Assembly: GCA_038231495.1 (NCBI GenBank)
Contig: JBBRLG010000180.1
Coordinates: forward strand, 1 to 12,516
Length of the DNA: 12,516 nucleotides
Direction: 5' to 3'
Source: JBBRLG01 sp038231495
GTDB lineage: Bacteria > Planctomycetota > Planctomycetia > Gemmatales > Gemmataceae
Below the pieces are notes generated by a model. The model saw only the letters and a list, made by a program, of their open reading frames with translations, made no database searches and was not told where the DNA came from. Of the stretch, positions 1-6,702 are shown piece after piece; position 1 is the stretch's first letter, and each line of letters begins with the position of its first letter. The translations under genes were made by a program, and so were the position numbers.

Positions 1-85
1 ACCCCCTGGGGGCGCCCGCGCGCCCGCCCCCCGCGCCCCCCCCCCCTCCGGGCGCCCCCCCCCCCCCCCGCTCGCCAAGACGCGC
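1..85. other. C/G-only low-complexity stretch at window edge
   Basis: The first 70 bases are almost entirely C and G, with C runs of a dozen or more, ending just before the stop codon of the BamD-like gene. No gene or clear terminator is visible. It could be true sequence downstream of that gene, or an assembly or sequencing artefact at a contig end; the long uninterrupted C runs make the latter a real possibility. Confidence 0.5.
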
Positions 86-1528
86 TCAGCGTCGAATATC
101 CGTCGGCAACACCGGGGGCGGCACACTCTCCGCCGCCGTGGGCTTTTGCAGCACCGCCGCGGCCGCCGGGGTGTCGTGGAACGGCGTCTCCACCTTGGCG
201 GACCGCTTGTCCTCTTCTTTCTCCGCGGCGGCGCGCAACTGGTCGCGGCGGACGGCCGCCTGCTCCGCGAACTTGGTGCCGGGGTAGCGCCGCAGCACCA
301 ACGTGAAGTACCAGAACGCCGAGCCGGGGTGCCCCGTCCGCGCCCAGAACTCCGCCAGCTTGAAATCCTTCTCCGCCTGCTGGTACGAGATGTTCTTCAG
401 CTGGTTCATCAGGAACTCTTGCTTCTCGCTCGCCAGGCCGGGATAGTTGTTCAGCGCGGAGTTGACCAAAATACGGGCCTCGGCGGCCTTGCGGCCGTCG
501 TAGTCCGAGCCGCCCGTGCTCAGGTGCTTCGAGATGATGCCCAGCTCGACCGCCTGCTCCGCCAACGGGCTGTTGGGGTGGCGTTCGTGAATCTGCGAGA
601 AGTAGTAATCCGCCTCGGCAAAGTTCTCGTCGTAATACTTGACGCCGCCGCAGAGGAACAACGCCTTGTCGGACAGCGGCCCGGTGATGTCGCCCAGCTG
701 CACCTTTTCCAGCAACTCGACGGCCCGGCCCTGCTCGTCGAAGACCGGCTTGCTACGGTCGAACAGGTGGACGGGGTTGTGCCAGGCCACCCAGCGCTTG
801 CCCTCGCGCATCTCGCTGTTTTGGGCCATGGCGTCGCGGGTGTCTTCCAGCCAGTAGTTGGCGATGTCGAACATGTGATGGACCGCCTGCTCGCGGTACG
901 GGTTGTTCGGGAACCGGCCCATCAGGTCGGAATACACGTCCGCCGCGTCCGGGTAGTATTTCTGCAAACGCAGGCATTCGCCCTCGTAGTAGCGGGCCTC
1001 TTCCACGATCCGCACCGGGTACTTGGCGTGCTCGGCGATGCGGTGAAATATGGCCTCGGCGTGGGCGTACTTGCCCTGGCGCAGCAGTTCGTGCGCCCCG
1101 GCCAGGCGGTAGGCCGGCGTGCCGGGCAGCGGTGACTTAGTCTCTTCAACGCCGTCGCCGCGCAGCACGACGCTCGCGGCGGCCGGCACCGGCACTTCGT
1201 CGTCTTTCATCAGGCCGAACCAGTTCCAGTGGCGGACCGACAGGTCCCACTGATGATCTTCGACATAAGCGGTGAAGAAGCCGCGGTCGTCGGTGTCCCG
1301 GGTGGAGACCACTTGCACGCCGTCGTTTTTATTCGCCACCTGCGACGTGGTGCGCCCTTCGAGCGTGGCCAGGCTGTCGCCGGCGCTCGGCGGCCGTTCG
1401 CCGAAGCCCTGGCAACCGACGGCCGTACACGCGGACAGCAGGCCGATGCCGAGCAGGCGGGTCCACGGGCCGAGCAGAGATTGCAGCCGCGTTCTCGCTC
1501 CGATCCCTGGCAGAAGACGGTTACGCAT
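86..1528 (-). CDS. BamD-like TPR lipoprotein (outer-membrane assembly / envelope TPR protein)
   Basis: A 480-residue exported lipoprotein with tetratricopeptide-type repeats, resembling planctomycete proteins annotated as BamD (the TPR lipoprotein of the BAM beta-barrel assembly complex). Residues 1-33 form a signal peptide with Arg near the N-terminus and a hydrophobic stretch, ending in lipobox LSAC with Cys34 as the predicted lipidated residue; a second candidate is AVGC at Cys39. TPR-like helical pairs run from about 138 to 440, with phrases such as GKYAHAEAIFHRIAEHA, RFPNNPYREQA and RHPNSPLAEQAVE. The C-terminus is charged, then Pro/Ala-rich. It is about twice the length of E. coli BamD, so the exact BAM role is inference. 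The start at 1528 was chosen because it begins the signal peptide, lies 8 bases past the recO stop, and has a GGGGAG sequence (1541-1546) 12 bases upstream inside the end of recO. An in-frame ORF continues to 1744 but overlaps recO. Confidence 0.8.
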   Translation of the reverse strand: MRNRLLPGIGARTRLQSLLGPWTRLLGIGLLSACTAVGCQGFGERPPSAGDSLATLEGRTTSQVANKNDGVQVVSTRDTDDRGFFTAYVEDHQWDLSVRHWNWFGLMKDDEVPVPAAASVVLRGDGVEETKSPLPGTPAYRLAGAHELLRQGKYAHAEAIFHRIAEHAKYPVRIVEEARYYEGECLRLQKYYPDAADVYSDLMGRFPNNPYREQAVHHMFDIANYWLEDTRDAMAQNSEMREGKRWVAWHNPVHLFDRSKPVFDEQGRAVELLEKVQLGDITGPLSDKALFLCGGVKYYDENFAEADYYFSQIHERHPNSPLAEQAVELGIISKHLSTGGSDYDGRKAAEARILVNSALNNYPGLASEKQEFLMNQLKNISYQQAEKDFKLAEFWARTGHPGSAFWYFTLVLRRYPGTKFAEQAAVRRDQLRAAAEKEEDKRSAKVETPFHDTPAAAAVLQKPTAAESVPPPVLPTDIRR

Positions 1529-1536
1529 GACGGTCT

Positions 1537-2292
1537 CTAGCTCCCCAGATAAGGCAACAAACGCGGCCGTCGGCCCAGCAGGTAGGTCACATAGTGGCCC
1601 AACACCTGCCGAACCTCCCCCCGGATGGCGTCGTCCCAGGCGCGATTCCAGTCGTCGCCCGCCGCCGCCAACGCCCGCAACAACTGCCACGCGCCCGCCG
1701 TCAACGCCCGCCGCTCGCGCTGCCGCGGCAGGCACACCTCGCACACCACCCCGCCCGCCGCGGCGCTGAACGCCAACGACCCCTCTCCGACGTTCGTCTC
1801 ACAGGCGGCACAGGTCTCAAGCGCGGGGCTATACCCCAATTCGCGCAATAACACCATCTCAAAACGCATCACCCGCAGGCCCACCGGCATGGCCCGGCTT
1901 GCCGCCGTTTCCGACCCGAAGGCGTCGAGGGCGTCGAGCGCCTCGTTGAACAGCACCGGGTGCGGGTCGTAGTCCTCGGTCCAGTCGGTCAGCGACTCCG
2001 CGACGTAGTAGGCCGCGTAGAGCGCACCGAGATCGGTGCGCAGCCGCGGGTAGCGCCGGACCACTTGCGCTTCGGTCAACAAATCCAAACTGCCGGATGA
2101 TTTGCGGAGGAAGACGATACTGCAAACCGTCAACAAATCAAGAGCGCTTTCAAAGCTGGATTTGAGGCGGCGGCCGCCCTTCGCCAGGGCGCGCACCTTG
2201 CCAAACTCGCGCGTCCAGAGGGTGGCGATGCGGCTGGTTTCGCTCCAGTCGGTGGTTTTGAGGACGATGGCCAGCGCTTTTTCCGACGGCAT
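1537..2292 (-). CDS. recO: DNA repair protein RecO
   Basis: A 251-residue RecO, the mediator that helps load RecA onto SSB-coated single-stranded DNA in the RecFOR pathway and anneals complementary strands. The N-terminal OB-fold region (about 1-80) carries the typical opening KALAIVLKTTDWSETSRIATL and the basic FGKVRALAKGGRR patch. The helical C-terminal domain contains a four-cysteine zinc site, CAAC at 161-164 and CEVC at 184-187, as in zinc-binding RecO proteins. Length matches the family. The ATG at 2292 fits the conserved N-terminus, with only a weak AGGCG-type ribosome site before it. It is followed after 8 bases by the BamD-like lipoprotein gene, so the two are almost certainly cotranscribed and probably translationally coupled. 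Upstream lie two C/G-rich hairpin elements rather than a clear promoter. Confidence 0.93.
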   Translation of the reverse strand: MPSEKALAIVLKTTDWSETSRIATLWTREFGKVRALAKGGRRLKSSFESALDLLTVCSIVFLRKSSGSLDLLTEAQVVRRYPRLRTDLGALYAAYYVAESLTDWTEDYDPHPVLFNEALDALDAFGSETAASRAMPVGLRVMRFEMVLLRELGYSPALETCAACETNVGEGSLAFSAAAGGVVCEVCLPRQRERRALTAGAWQLLRALAAAGDDWNRAWDDAIRGEVRQVLGHYVTYLLGRRPRLLPYLGS

Positions 2293-2328
2293 GGGTCGCC
2301 TATTCGTAACGGTTCATTGGCATCAACT

Positions 2329-2390
2329 TTCCCCCCTTGCGAAGGGAGGGTAAAAAGCACTTCCCCCCCTTGCGAAGGGAGGGTAAAAAG
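2329..2390. repeat. tandem pair of C/G-rich hairpin elements
   Basis: Two near-identical units (2329-2357 and 2361-2390) each read TTC(6-7)TTGCGAAGGGAGGGT followed by AAAAAG. Each can fold with the C run and TT pairing with AAGGGAGGG-type sequence around a short GCG loop. The second differs from the first by one extra C. They lie immediately upstream of recO on its transcribed strand. Confidence 0.8.
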
Positions 2391-2590
2391 GGCATGGATC
2401 AAAAGCCGCAAGCACGAGGCAACAGGTGGAATTCGTTTCATTCGCCCACCCACACACCCCCCCGAACGAATTTCCCAAGGTGGAACTTATGGCCGGGCAA
2501 AGACTTAAAGCATTCGTTCCGCATGGCGCCCTAGCGCCACGTCCTTGAACAACGGTTGCTTCCTTTGCCACCCGAGTTTGAACCATGCCG

Positions 2591-2632
2591 TAAAAAGCAC
2601 TTCCCCCCTTACGAAGGGGGGGTAGGGGGGTT
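2591..2632. repeat. C/G-rich hairpin element, third copy
   Basis: It starts with TAAAAAGCACTT, the same 12 bases that join the two units at 2351-2362, then C6-TTACGAAG-G7-TAGGGGGG. It belongs to the same family and is the left arm of a larger inverted pair with the element at 2669-2701, separated by 36 bases. Confidence 0.75.
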
Positions 2633-2668
2633 AAGGACGACTGATGTAATCCAACCTGGCGTCCACTC

Positions 2669-2701
2669 CACCCCCCCTACCCCCCCTTCGCAAGGGGGGG
2701 A
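2669..2701. repeat. C/G-rich hairpin element, fourth copy (inverted), possible ybeY 3' structure
   Basis: This copy is inverted relative to the other three. Within it 2681-2688 (C6TT) pairs with 2692-2699 (AAG6) around the loop CGC. It begins 12 bases beyond the ybeY stop on the minus strand, so the hairpin would sit at the 3' end of the ybeY message. There is no U tract, so it is at best a processing or stability structure or a non-canonical terminator. Confidence 0.7.
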
Positions 2702-2713
2702 GTAGCGTTTCGC

Positions 2714-3166
2714 CTATTCTTCGGCACGCGGCGATACGTCGGGCAGGCCGAGTTTCTGCAAATAGTGGCGTTCGCGTTCGCGCATGGCGCGGGCGTCCGC
2801 CTCGTCGTGGTCGTCGTAGCCGCAGAGATGCAACAGCCCGTGGATGACGTAGAGCGCCAGTTCCGCCTGCACGTCGTGGCCGCGCTCCTGCGCCTGCGCC
2901 AGAGCCACCTCGGCACCGATGACGAGTTCCCCGGACATCTTGGCGGCGCCGGGGTCGCTCAGGGGAAAGCTGAGCACGTCGGTCGGCTCGTCGTGTTGGA
3001 GGTAGCGCTTGTTGAGTGTGTGAATAGTGGTGTTGTCTACGAAGGCGAGGCTGATTTCGGCCTGGGGTTCGTTCTCGCCGTCGAGGACGGCACGGGCGAC
3101 CGCGCGCATGCGACCCCGGTCGATGGGGACGACTTCTTGCGGACTGGCGATCGCGATGCGGCTCAT
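2714..3166 (-). CDS. ybeY: YbeY endoribonuclease (16S rRNA maturation)
   Basis: A 150-residue YbeY/UPF0054 protein, a metal-dependent single-strand endoribonuclease acting in 16S rRNA 3' maturation and ribosome quality control. The signature HGLLHLCGYDDH spans 109-120; His109 and His113 are the first two metal ligands. Upstream conserved blocks are also present: NKRYLQHDEPTDVLSFPL at 52-69 and GELVIG at 79-84. The canonical third histidine (ten residues after the first) is Asp119 here, with His120 next to it. The ATG at 3166 is chosen over one 60 bases upstream because the extension only translates a palindromic repeat (3179-3218). The parA stop lies 56 bases upstream on the same strand, so it may be cotranscribed with parA. 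Confidence 0.93.
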   Translation of the reverse strand: MSRIAIASPQEVVPIDRGRMRAVARAVLDGENEPQAEISLAFVDNTTIHTLNKRYLQHDEPTDVLSFPLSDPGAAKMSGELVIGAEVALAQAQERGHDVQAELALYVIHGLLHLCGYDDHDEADARAMRERERHYLQKLGLPDVSPRAEE

Positions 3167-3178
3167 GGGGTTCTCGCC

Positions 3179-3218
3179 GCCGCTTGCGGCTTTGCGTTCT
3201 GGCAAAGCCGCAAGCGGC
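3179..3218. repeat. palindromic GCCGCTTGCGGC repeat, copy 1
   Basis: A perfect 17-base inverted repeat: GCCGCTTGCGGCTTTGC at 3179-3195 and its complement at 3202-3218, separated by GTTCTG. It starts 4 bases past the parA stop codon and just upstream of the ybeY start, so the parA-ybeY transcript would carry a strong hairpin here. Confidence 0.9.
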
Positions 3219-3222
3219 AAAT

Positions 3223-4092
3223 TCATTTGACGGCGACCGGTTCGACGTTCCGGACCGACATGCCGCCGCGCTCGTCGAGTTCCACCCGCGCCGACAGCAC
3301 CGTCGGGATTTCTCCCAGCACTTCGCGCGCCAGGGCCGCGTAATCCTCCGCCCCGTTACAGTTGGGCGAGTAGCCGAAGATCGACCGCCCGAAGCTCGGA
3401 CACTCCGCCAGCTTGATATTACGGCGGATGCGTGTGCCGAAGATGCGCGCCTTGGCCCACGGCGCGTTCGTGTTGCGGCTCTTGTCGAGGAACACTTGCA
3501 AGTCCTGCACGACCTCCCCCGCCAGCCGCGTCGTCGACTCGTACAGCGACAGCACCACGCCCGTCACTTTGAGCGACGGGTTGATGCGCTTGGCGACCAG
3601 GGCCGTCGTCTCGAACAACTTGCTCATGCCGTGCAGGGCCAGGAAGTGCGGCTGCAACGGGATGAAGACTTCGTTCGCCGCCGACAGGGCGTTGAGCGTC
3701 AAGACGCCCAGCGACGGGGCGCAATCCATGAACACGAAATCGAACGCCCCTTCGTCCTGCAATAACAGATCGCGTAAGATGACTTCCCGGCCGATGACGC
3801 CGGCCAGCTCGACCTCGGCGGCGGCGAGGTTGATGTCGGAGCCGGCGACCCAGAGGTTGTCGGCGACCTTGCGGCGGACCTCGGCCAGCGGCTTGGAGTT
3901 GACGAGGACATCGTACATGGAGGGCGATTTGCCGTCCGGCTCGATGCCGAGGTGCGTGGTGGCGTGGGCCTGCGGGTCGAGGTCGAGCAGGCAGACGCGC
4001 TGGCCGCACTCGGCCAGGGCCGCCGCGAGGTTGACGGCGGTGGTGGTTTTGCCGACGCCGCCCTTTTGATTGATGATTGCGATCCGTCGCAT
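3223..4092 (-). CDS. parA: ParA/Soj-family partitioning ATPase
   Basis: A 289-residue ParA-type P-loop ATPase, which dimerises on ATP and binds DNA nonspecifically to position chromosomes, plasmids or other cargo. The deviant Walker A is KGGVGKTT at 10-17 (both lysines, 10 and 15, present), Walker A' is LLDLDPQA at 35-42, and Walker B is FVFMDCAPSLG with Asp123. The C-terminal GAEDYAALAREVLG block is typical of Soj/ParA. Length and motif order are normal. The ATG at 4092 starts directly on the first beta strand and has GAGGAA (plus-strand 4098-4103) 5 bases upstream. No parB lies beside it: its neighbours are ybeY downstream and an unrecognised gene upstream. It could be the chromosomal ParA with parB elsewhere, or an orphan ParA serving another cargo. 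Confidence 0.9.
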   Translation of the reverse strand: MRRIAIINQKGGVGKTTTAVNLAAALAECGQRVCLLDLDPQAHATTHLGIEPDGKSPSMYDVLVNSKPLAEVRRKVADNLWVAGSDINLAAAEVELAGVIGREVILRDLLLQDEGAFDFVFMDCAPSLGVLTLNALSAANEVFIPLQPHFLALHGMSKLFETTALVAKRINPSLKVTGVVLSLYESTTRLAGEVVQDLQVFLDKSRNTNAPWAKARIFGTRIRRNIKLAECPSFGRSIFGYSPNCNGAEDYAALAREVLGEIPTVLSARVELDERGGMSVRNVEPVAVK

Positions 4093-4136
4093 GGGGTTTC
4101 CTCGATTCGGGTCACGTGTCCTTACGTCGAATCGGG

Positions 4137-4165
4137 ATTATAAGCGAACGGGGTAAGGGCGCGAA
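4137..4165 (-). promoter_or_regulatory. candidate parA promoter
   Basis: On the minus strand a perfect TATAAT (plus-strand 4137-4142) lies 44 bases before the parA start codon, with a 17-base spacer to a weak -35 match, TTCGCG (4160-4165). The -10 match and position support it; the -35 is poor. Confidence 0.45.
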
Positions 4166-4173
4166 CCCCAATG

Positions 4174-4205
4174 GCCGCTTGCGGCTTTGCAAAGCCGCAA
4201 GCGGC
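4174..4205. repeat. palindromic GCCGCTTGCGGC repeat, copy 2
   Basis: A perfect 32-base palindrome with no spacer: the 16-base arm GCCGCTTGCGGCTTTG is followed directly by its reverse complement. It begins 7 bases beyond the stop of the unrecognised gene at 4213-4824, at the 3' end of that transcript and upstream of the parA promoter. Confidence 0.92.
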
Positions 4206-4212
4206 AAAACCG

Positions 4213-4824
4213 TTACCAGTTCACCCGCTCCGCAGGCTGATCGACGCCCACCCGGTAACACAGCTGGTCGAACTGGTCCAGGTGCCGCGGGTCGGTGCTG
4301 TGCAGGTGTTCGCCTTCGGTGATGAGTTTCAGCCCGTCGTCGCGCGGCACGCCGTACTGGCGCAGTACGCGCTCGAAGGGTTCCAGGTCGTGGGCGTAGA
4401 CCACCAGTAACTTGTGCTCGTCGAACTGCACTTCCATCGGCGCGACGGTCGAGAGGACCGCGACGCCCGTGCAGCCGTCGTCGAGCAACAGGTCTTCAAA
4501 TTCCAGGAAATGACTTTGCAGCACCGGCAAATCGATCTGTTCGCGGCACAGGTCGCGGTGCCGGCCGCCGGCGCTGTCGTGGCTCGTTTCCAGGACCACG
4601 TCCACGGTGTCGCCGAGCGGTGCCAGGAGGTCGAGGAACAGGTCGAACAGTTTTTCGCGGGAGACGGCCGCGGCCAGCACGGGGACGTGCAGGCGGGCCG
4701 CGCGGTCGCGGTAGACATCCAGCCGGAAGCCCTCGCGCGGCACCACCGGGAGTTCCAGGCCCGGACGCACGGCGGCGGTCAAAACGAACGAGTCGTACCG
4801 GTCCACGCGCCAGTGGTCGGCCAT
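4213..4824 (-). CDS. conserved-looking hypothetical protein, 203 residues
   Basis: I do not recognise this protein. From the ATG at 4824 it is 203 residues, acidic, with mixed alpha/beta character and no signal peptide or membrane segment, so probably cytoplasmic. Visible features are an N-terminal MADHWRVDRYDSF, a His-rich central part (ETSHDSAGGRHRDL, about 91-104), an acidic FLEFEDLLLDDG at about 117-128, and a C-terminal part with HLHSTDPRHLDQFDQLCY. The start at 4824 is preferred over 4929 because the extra N-terminus is low-complexity, Arg/Pro/Asn-rich and covers two palindromes that look regulatory; however, only a weak AGCGAAG-like ribosome site precedes it. Coding bias matches the neighbours. 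It is codirectional with parA, 120 bases away, but a promoter and a palindromic repeat lie between them, so joint function is not implied. Confidence 0.65.
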   Translation of the reverse strand: MADHWRVDRYDSFVLTAAVRPGLELPVVPREGFRLDVYRDRAARLHVPVLAAAVSREKLFDLFLDLLAPLGDTVDVVLETSHDSAGGRHRDLCREQIDLPVLQSHFLEFEDLLLDDGCTGVAVLSTVAPMEVQFDEHKLLVVYAHDLEPFERVLRQYGVPRDDGLKLITEGEHLHSTDPRHLDQFDQLCYRVGVDQPAERVNW

Positions 4825-4853
4825 CTTCGCTGGGTTCACAAAAATACCTTTTG

Positions 4854-4867
4854 CCCGAACGTTCGGG
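4854..4867. promoter_or_regulatory. perfect 14-base palindrome, candidate operator
   Basis: CCCGAACGTTCGGG is a perfect palindrome lying 29 bases upstream of the start codon of the minus-strand hypothetical gene, in its probable leader. The site resembles a dimeric regulator operator in form only; no regulator is assigned. Confidence 0.35.
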
Positions 4868-4920
4868 GGGTCGTCGGGATGTGTCGTTGTTCCGTTCCGG
4901 TTCGGTCCGCGGGGATTGCG

Positions 4921-4934
4921 GTTGTACAACTATA
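4921..4934. promoter_or_regulatory. palindrome GTTGTACAAC overlapping a minus-strand -10-like hexamer
   Basis: The 10-base perfect palindrome GTTGTACAAC (4921-4930) overlaps by two bases a minus-strand TATAGT (plus-strand 4929-4934), about 100 bases upstream of the hypothetical gene. The arrangement fits an operator beside a promoter. No convincing -35 is present, so the promoter call is weak. Confidence 0.3.
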
Positions 4935-5125
4935 GGCCGCAATTCGCCGCGAAGCCACTCCCGCGCCCTCATTCTTCGGGCGAGTCAAGGCCCGGCGTGA
5001 AAGTCCGTGCGGATAGTGGGTTTGCGCGGGTTGGACTCTTTGGAGGATAGACACGACGGCGCGCGGGGCGCGGTCGGGGTGTTTTGCCGGTCGTCCGTCG
5101 AACCTGGGGTTTATAGTTTGGTCGG

Positions 5126-5168
5126 GCCGCTTGCGGCTTTGCGGGAAGACCGCAACGCCGCAAGCGGC
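5126..5168. repeat. palindromic GCCGCTTGCGGC repeat, copy 3
   Basis: Imperfect inverted repeat: a 19-base left arm GCCGCTTGCGGCTTTGCGG (5126-5144) and a right arm (5150-5168) with one mismatch and a 5-base loop. It lies 22 bases upstream of the transglutaminase-like start codon, just past a TATAGT hexamer, so it may form a hairpin at the 5' end of that message. It is the only copy placed before rather than after a gene. Confidence 0.85.
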
Positions 5169-5190
5169 AAATCCCGCCAGGAACCTACCC

Positions 5191-6702
5191 ATGCGACACA
5201 ATATTGTTCTCTCTCTTGGACTGATCCTGTTCACGACGACTCTTCTCCGCGCCGAGCCGGCGGGCGAGCTCGTCGAGGAAATCTGGGAGGTCGCGCACAT
5301 CGACGGGGTGAAGGTCGGCTACCTGCACACCACCGTCCGCGCCCGCGAAGTGGACGGCGTCAAGCAGTTGCGGGCGAGTGCCGAATTGGAGCTGACGTTT
5401 AAGCGCAACAACGCCGTGATGAAATTGCGCATGGAGCAGGGCACGGACGAGACCGCGGACGACAAGGTGGTCGGCGTTTCCATGAAACAGGAGGCGGGCA
5501 AGGGCCAGGCACTCGTCCTGACCGGCACCGTCGAAGGCGAACGCCTGCACGTCGTCGTCGATAACGGCCGCATCGACTGCAAAATCCGCTGGACCGACCA
5601 GGCCGTCGGCCTGCACAAGTGGCACCACCTGTTTGAAGAGAAGAAACCCAAGGCCGGCGACACGTTCGCCTTTCCGCGCTACGAGCCGATTGTGAATTAC
5701 GTCGTCACGATGCGCGTCGCCGTCAAGGACAAGGAAACGGTGGACGTGCTCGGCAAGAAGCAAGCGCTGCTGCGCGTGGAGATGACGCCGGACAAGATCG
5801 AGGTGCCGGGCCAGAGCCTGCAATTGCCGGGCGTGGTCTGGTGGCTCGACGGCGATTTCGTGCCGCAGCGCCGCCAGTTCGAGCTGGACGGTTTGGGCAG
5901 CGTCCTGTTGACGCGCACCACCCGCGAGGTCGCGACCGCCGCCGGCGCGCCCGCGAAGCTGCCGGACCTTGGACTCAAGTCGCTCATCCCGCTCAACCGC
6001 GCGATTCCTAAGCCTTACGACAGCCGGACCGCCGTCTACCGCGTCACCGTCCGCGGCGACGCCGACGCCGCGACCGCCCTGGCACGCGACACGCACCAGG
6101 AAGTCAAGAATGCCAAGGGCGAGACGTTTGAGCTGCACGTCCACCCGGTGCGCCACGGCGAAGGCCGCGGCTCGGCGGACGCGGCCCCGGCGGAATACCT
6201 GGCGTCGTGTCCGTTCATCAACTGCGACGACAAGGCGGTCAAGGAGCTGGCCCGCAAGGCCGCGGGCGACGAGACCGACCCCTGGAAGAAGGCCGTGCGT
6301 CTGGAGAAGTGGGTCAACAAGAATATGCGCGTCGATCAAAGCACGCCGATGGCGCCGGCGGCGCAGGTGGCGCGCGACCTGAGCGGCGATTGCCGCAACC
6401 ACGCGCTGTTGCTGGCGGCGCTGTGTCGCGCGGAAAATATCCCGGCGCGCGTCGCCGTCGGCCTGCTCTACGTCGATAAGGCGAAACAGCCGCAGATGGG
6501 TTTTCACATGTGGACGGAGGTTTACAGCGACGGCCAGTGGCTCGGCCTCGACGCCATTCTCGGCAAGGGCGGCGTGGCCGCCAGTCACGTCAAGATCGCG
6601 GACCACAGCTGGCGCGACGTACAGTCGTTGACGCCGTTTTTGCCGGTGGCGCGCGTCCTGGGCAAGACGGCCATCGAGGTGGTGAGCGTCGAGGGCGAGT
6701 GA
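5191..6702 (+). CDS. exported transglutaminase-like domain protein
   Basis: A 503-residue secreted protein with a C-terminal transglutaminase-like (papain-fold) domain. The N-terminus MRHNIVLSLGLILFTTTLLRA is a signal peptide, probably cut after LRA (about 21). A beta-rich region of about 240 residues follows with no motif I recognise. The catalytic triad is complete: Cys401 in DLSGDCRNHALLLAALCR, His439 in GFHMWTEVYSDG and Asp454 in WLGLDAILG, with the usual NIPARVAVGLLY strand between. Such domains act as transglutaminases, proteases or amidases; bacterial members of this type are mostly of unknown substrate, so only a periplasmic or surface thiol-enzyme role is inferred. The ATG at 5191 has AGGA (5179-5182) 8 bases upstream; an earlier in-frame ATG at 5131 lies inside a palindromic repeat and is rejected. 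It appears monocistronic. Confidence 0.85.
   Translation: MRHNIVLSLGLILFTTTLLRAEPAGELVEEIWEVAHIDGVKVGYLHTTVRAREVDGVKQLRASAELELTFKRNNAVMKLRMEQGTDETADDKVVGVSMKQEAGKGQALVLTGTVEGERLHVVVDNGRIDCKIRWTDQAVGLHKWHHLFEEKKPKAGDTFAFPRYEPIVNYVVTMRVAVKDKETVDVLGKKQALLRVEMTPDKIEVPGQSLQLPGVVWWLDGDFVPQRRQFELDGLGSVLLTRTTREVATAAGAPAKLPDLGLKSLIPLNRAIPKPYDSRTAVYRVTVRGDADAATALARDTHQEVKNAKGETFELHVHPVRHGEGRGSADAAPAEYLASCPFINCDDKAVKELARKAAGDETDPWKKAVRLEKWVNKNMRVDQSTPMAPAAQVARDLSGDCRNHALLLAALCRAENIPARVAVGLLYVDKAKQPQMGFHMWTEVYSDGQWLGLDAILGKGGVAASHVKIADHSWRDVQSLTPFLPVARVLGKTAIEVVSVEGE

Larger units (their letters stand above)
2293..2713. other. 421-base intergenic region between ybeY and recO
   Basis: No gene is supported here. 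The region holds four related C/G-rich hairpin elements (listed separately) and about 200 bases of mixed sequence between them (2391-2590) in which I see no convincing ORF, RNA gene or promoter. Short ORFs across it run through the repeats and are not believable. A recO promoter should lie here, but no good -10/-35 pair is visible. Confidence 0.6.
4825..5190. other. 366-base divergent intergenic region
   Basis: This region separates the minus-strand hypothetical gene from the plus-strand transglutaminase-like gene and should hold both promoters. It contains two perfect palindromes (4854-4867 and 4921-4930), a minus-strand TATAGT (plus-strand 4929-4934), a plus-strand TATAGT (5112-5117) and palindromic repeat copy 3. 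Neither -10-like hexamer has a good -35 at normal spacing. No coding sequence is supported. Confidence 0.5.

Noticed and set aside
146..1135. Long plus-strand ORF opposite the BamD-like gene
   Set aside because: Arg/Val/Leu-rich antisense shadow, as expected from high-GC third positions; the opposite strand has a lipobox and TPRs.
1529..1744. N-terminal extension of the BamD-like gene by 72 codons
   Set aside because: It overlaps the 3' end of recO on the same strand, is low-complexity Gly/Arg/Ala, and would place the signal peptide in the middle of the protein.
2574..2588. GGTTCAAAC on the minus strand as a tRNA T-loop
   Set aside because: No acceptor, D or anticodon arms can be formed around it.
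3167..3226. Upstream ATG extension of ybeY
   Set aside because: The added 20 residues only translate the palindromic repeat and overlap the parA stop.
4108..4123. CACGTG-containing site near parA as a parS site
   Set aside because: Only the CACGTG core and two flanking bases match the 16-base parS consensus; the TTT/AAA flanks are missing.
4854..4867. CCCGAACGTTCGGG as a LexA (SOS) box
   Set aside because: The CGAAC and GTTCG half-sites are fused, without the four-base spacer of the CGAACNNNNGTTCG box.
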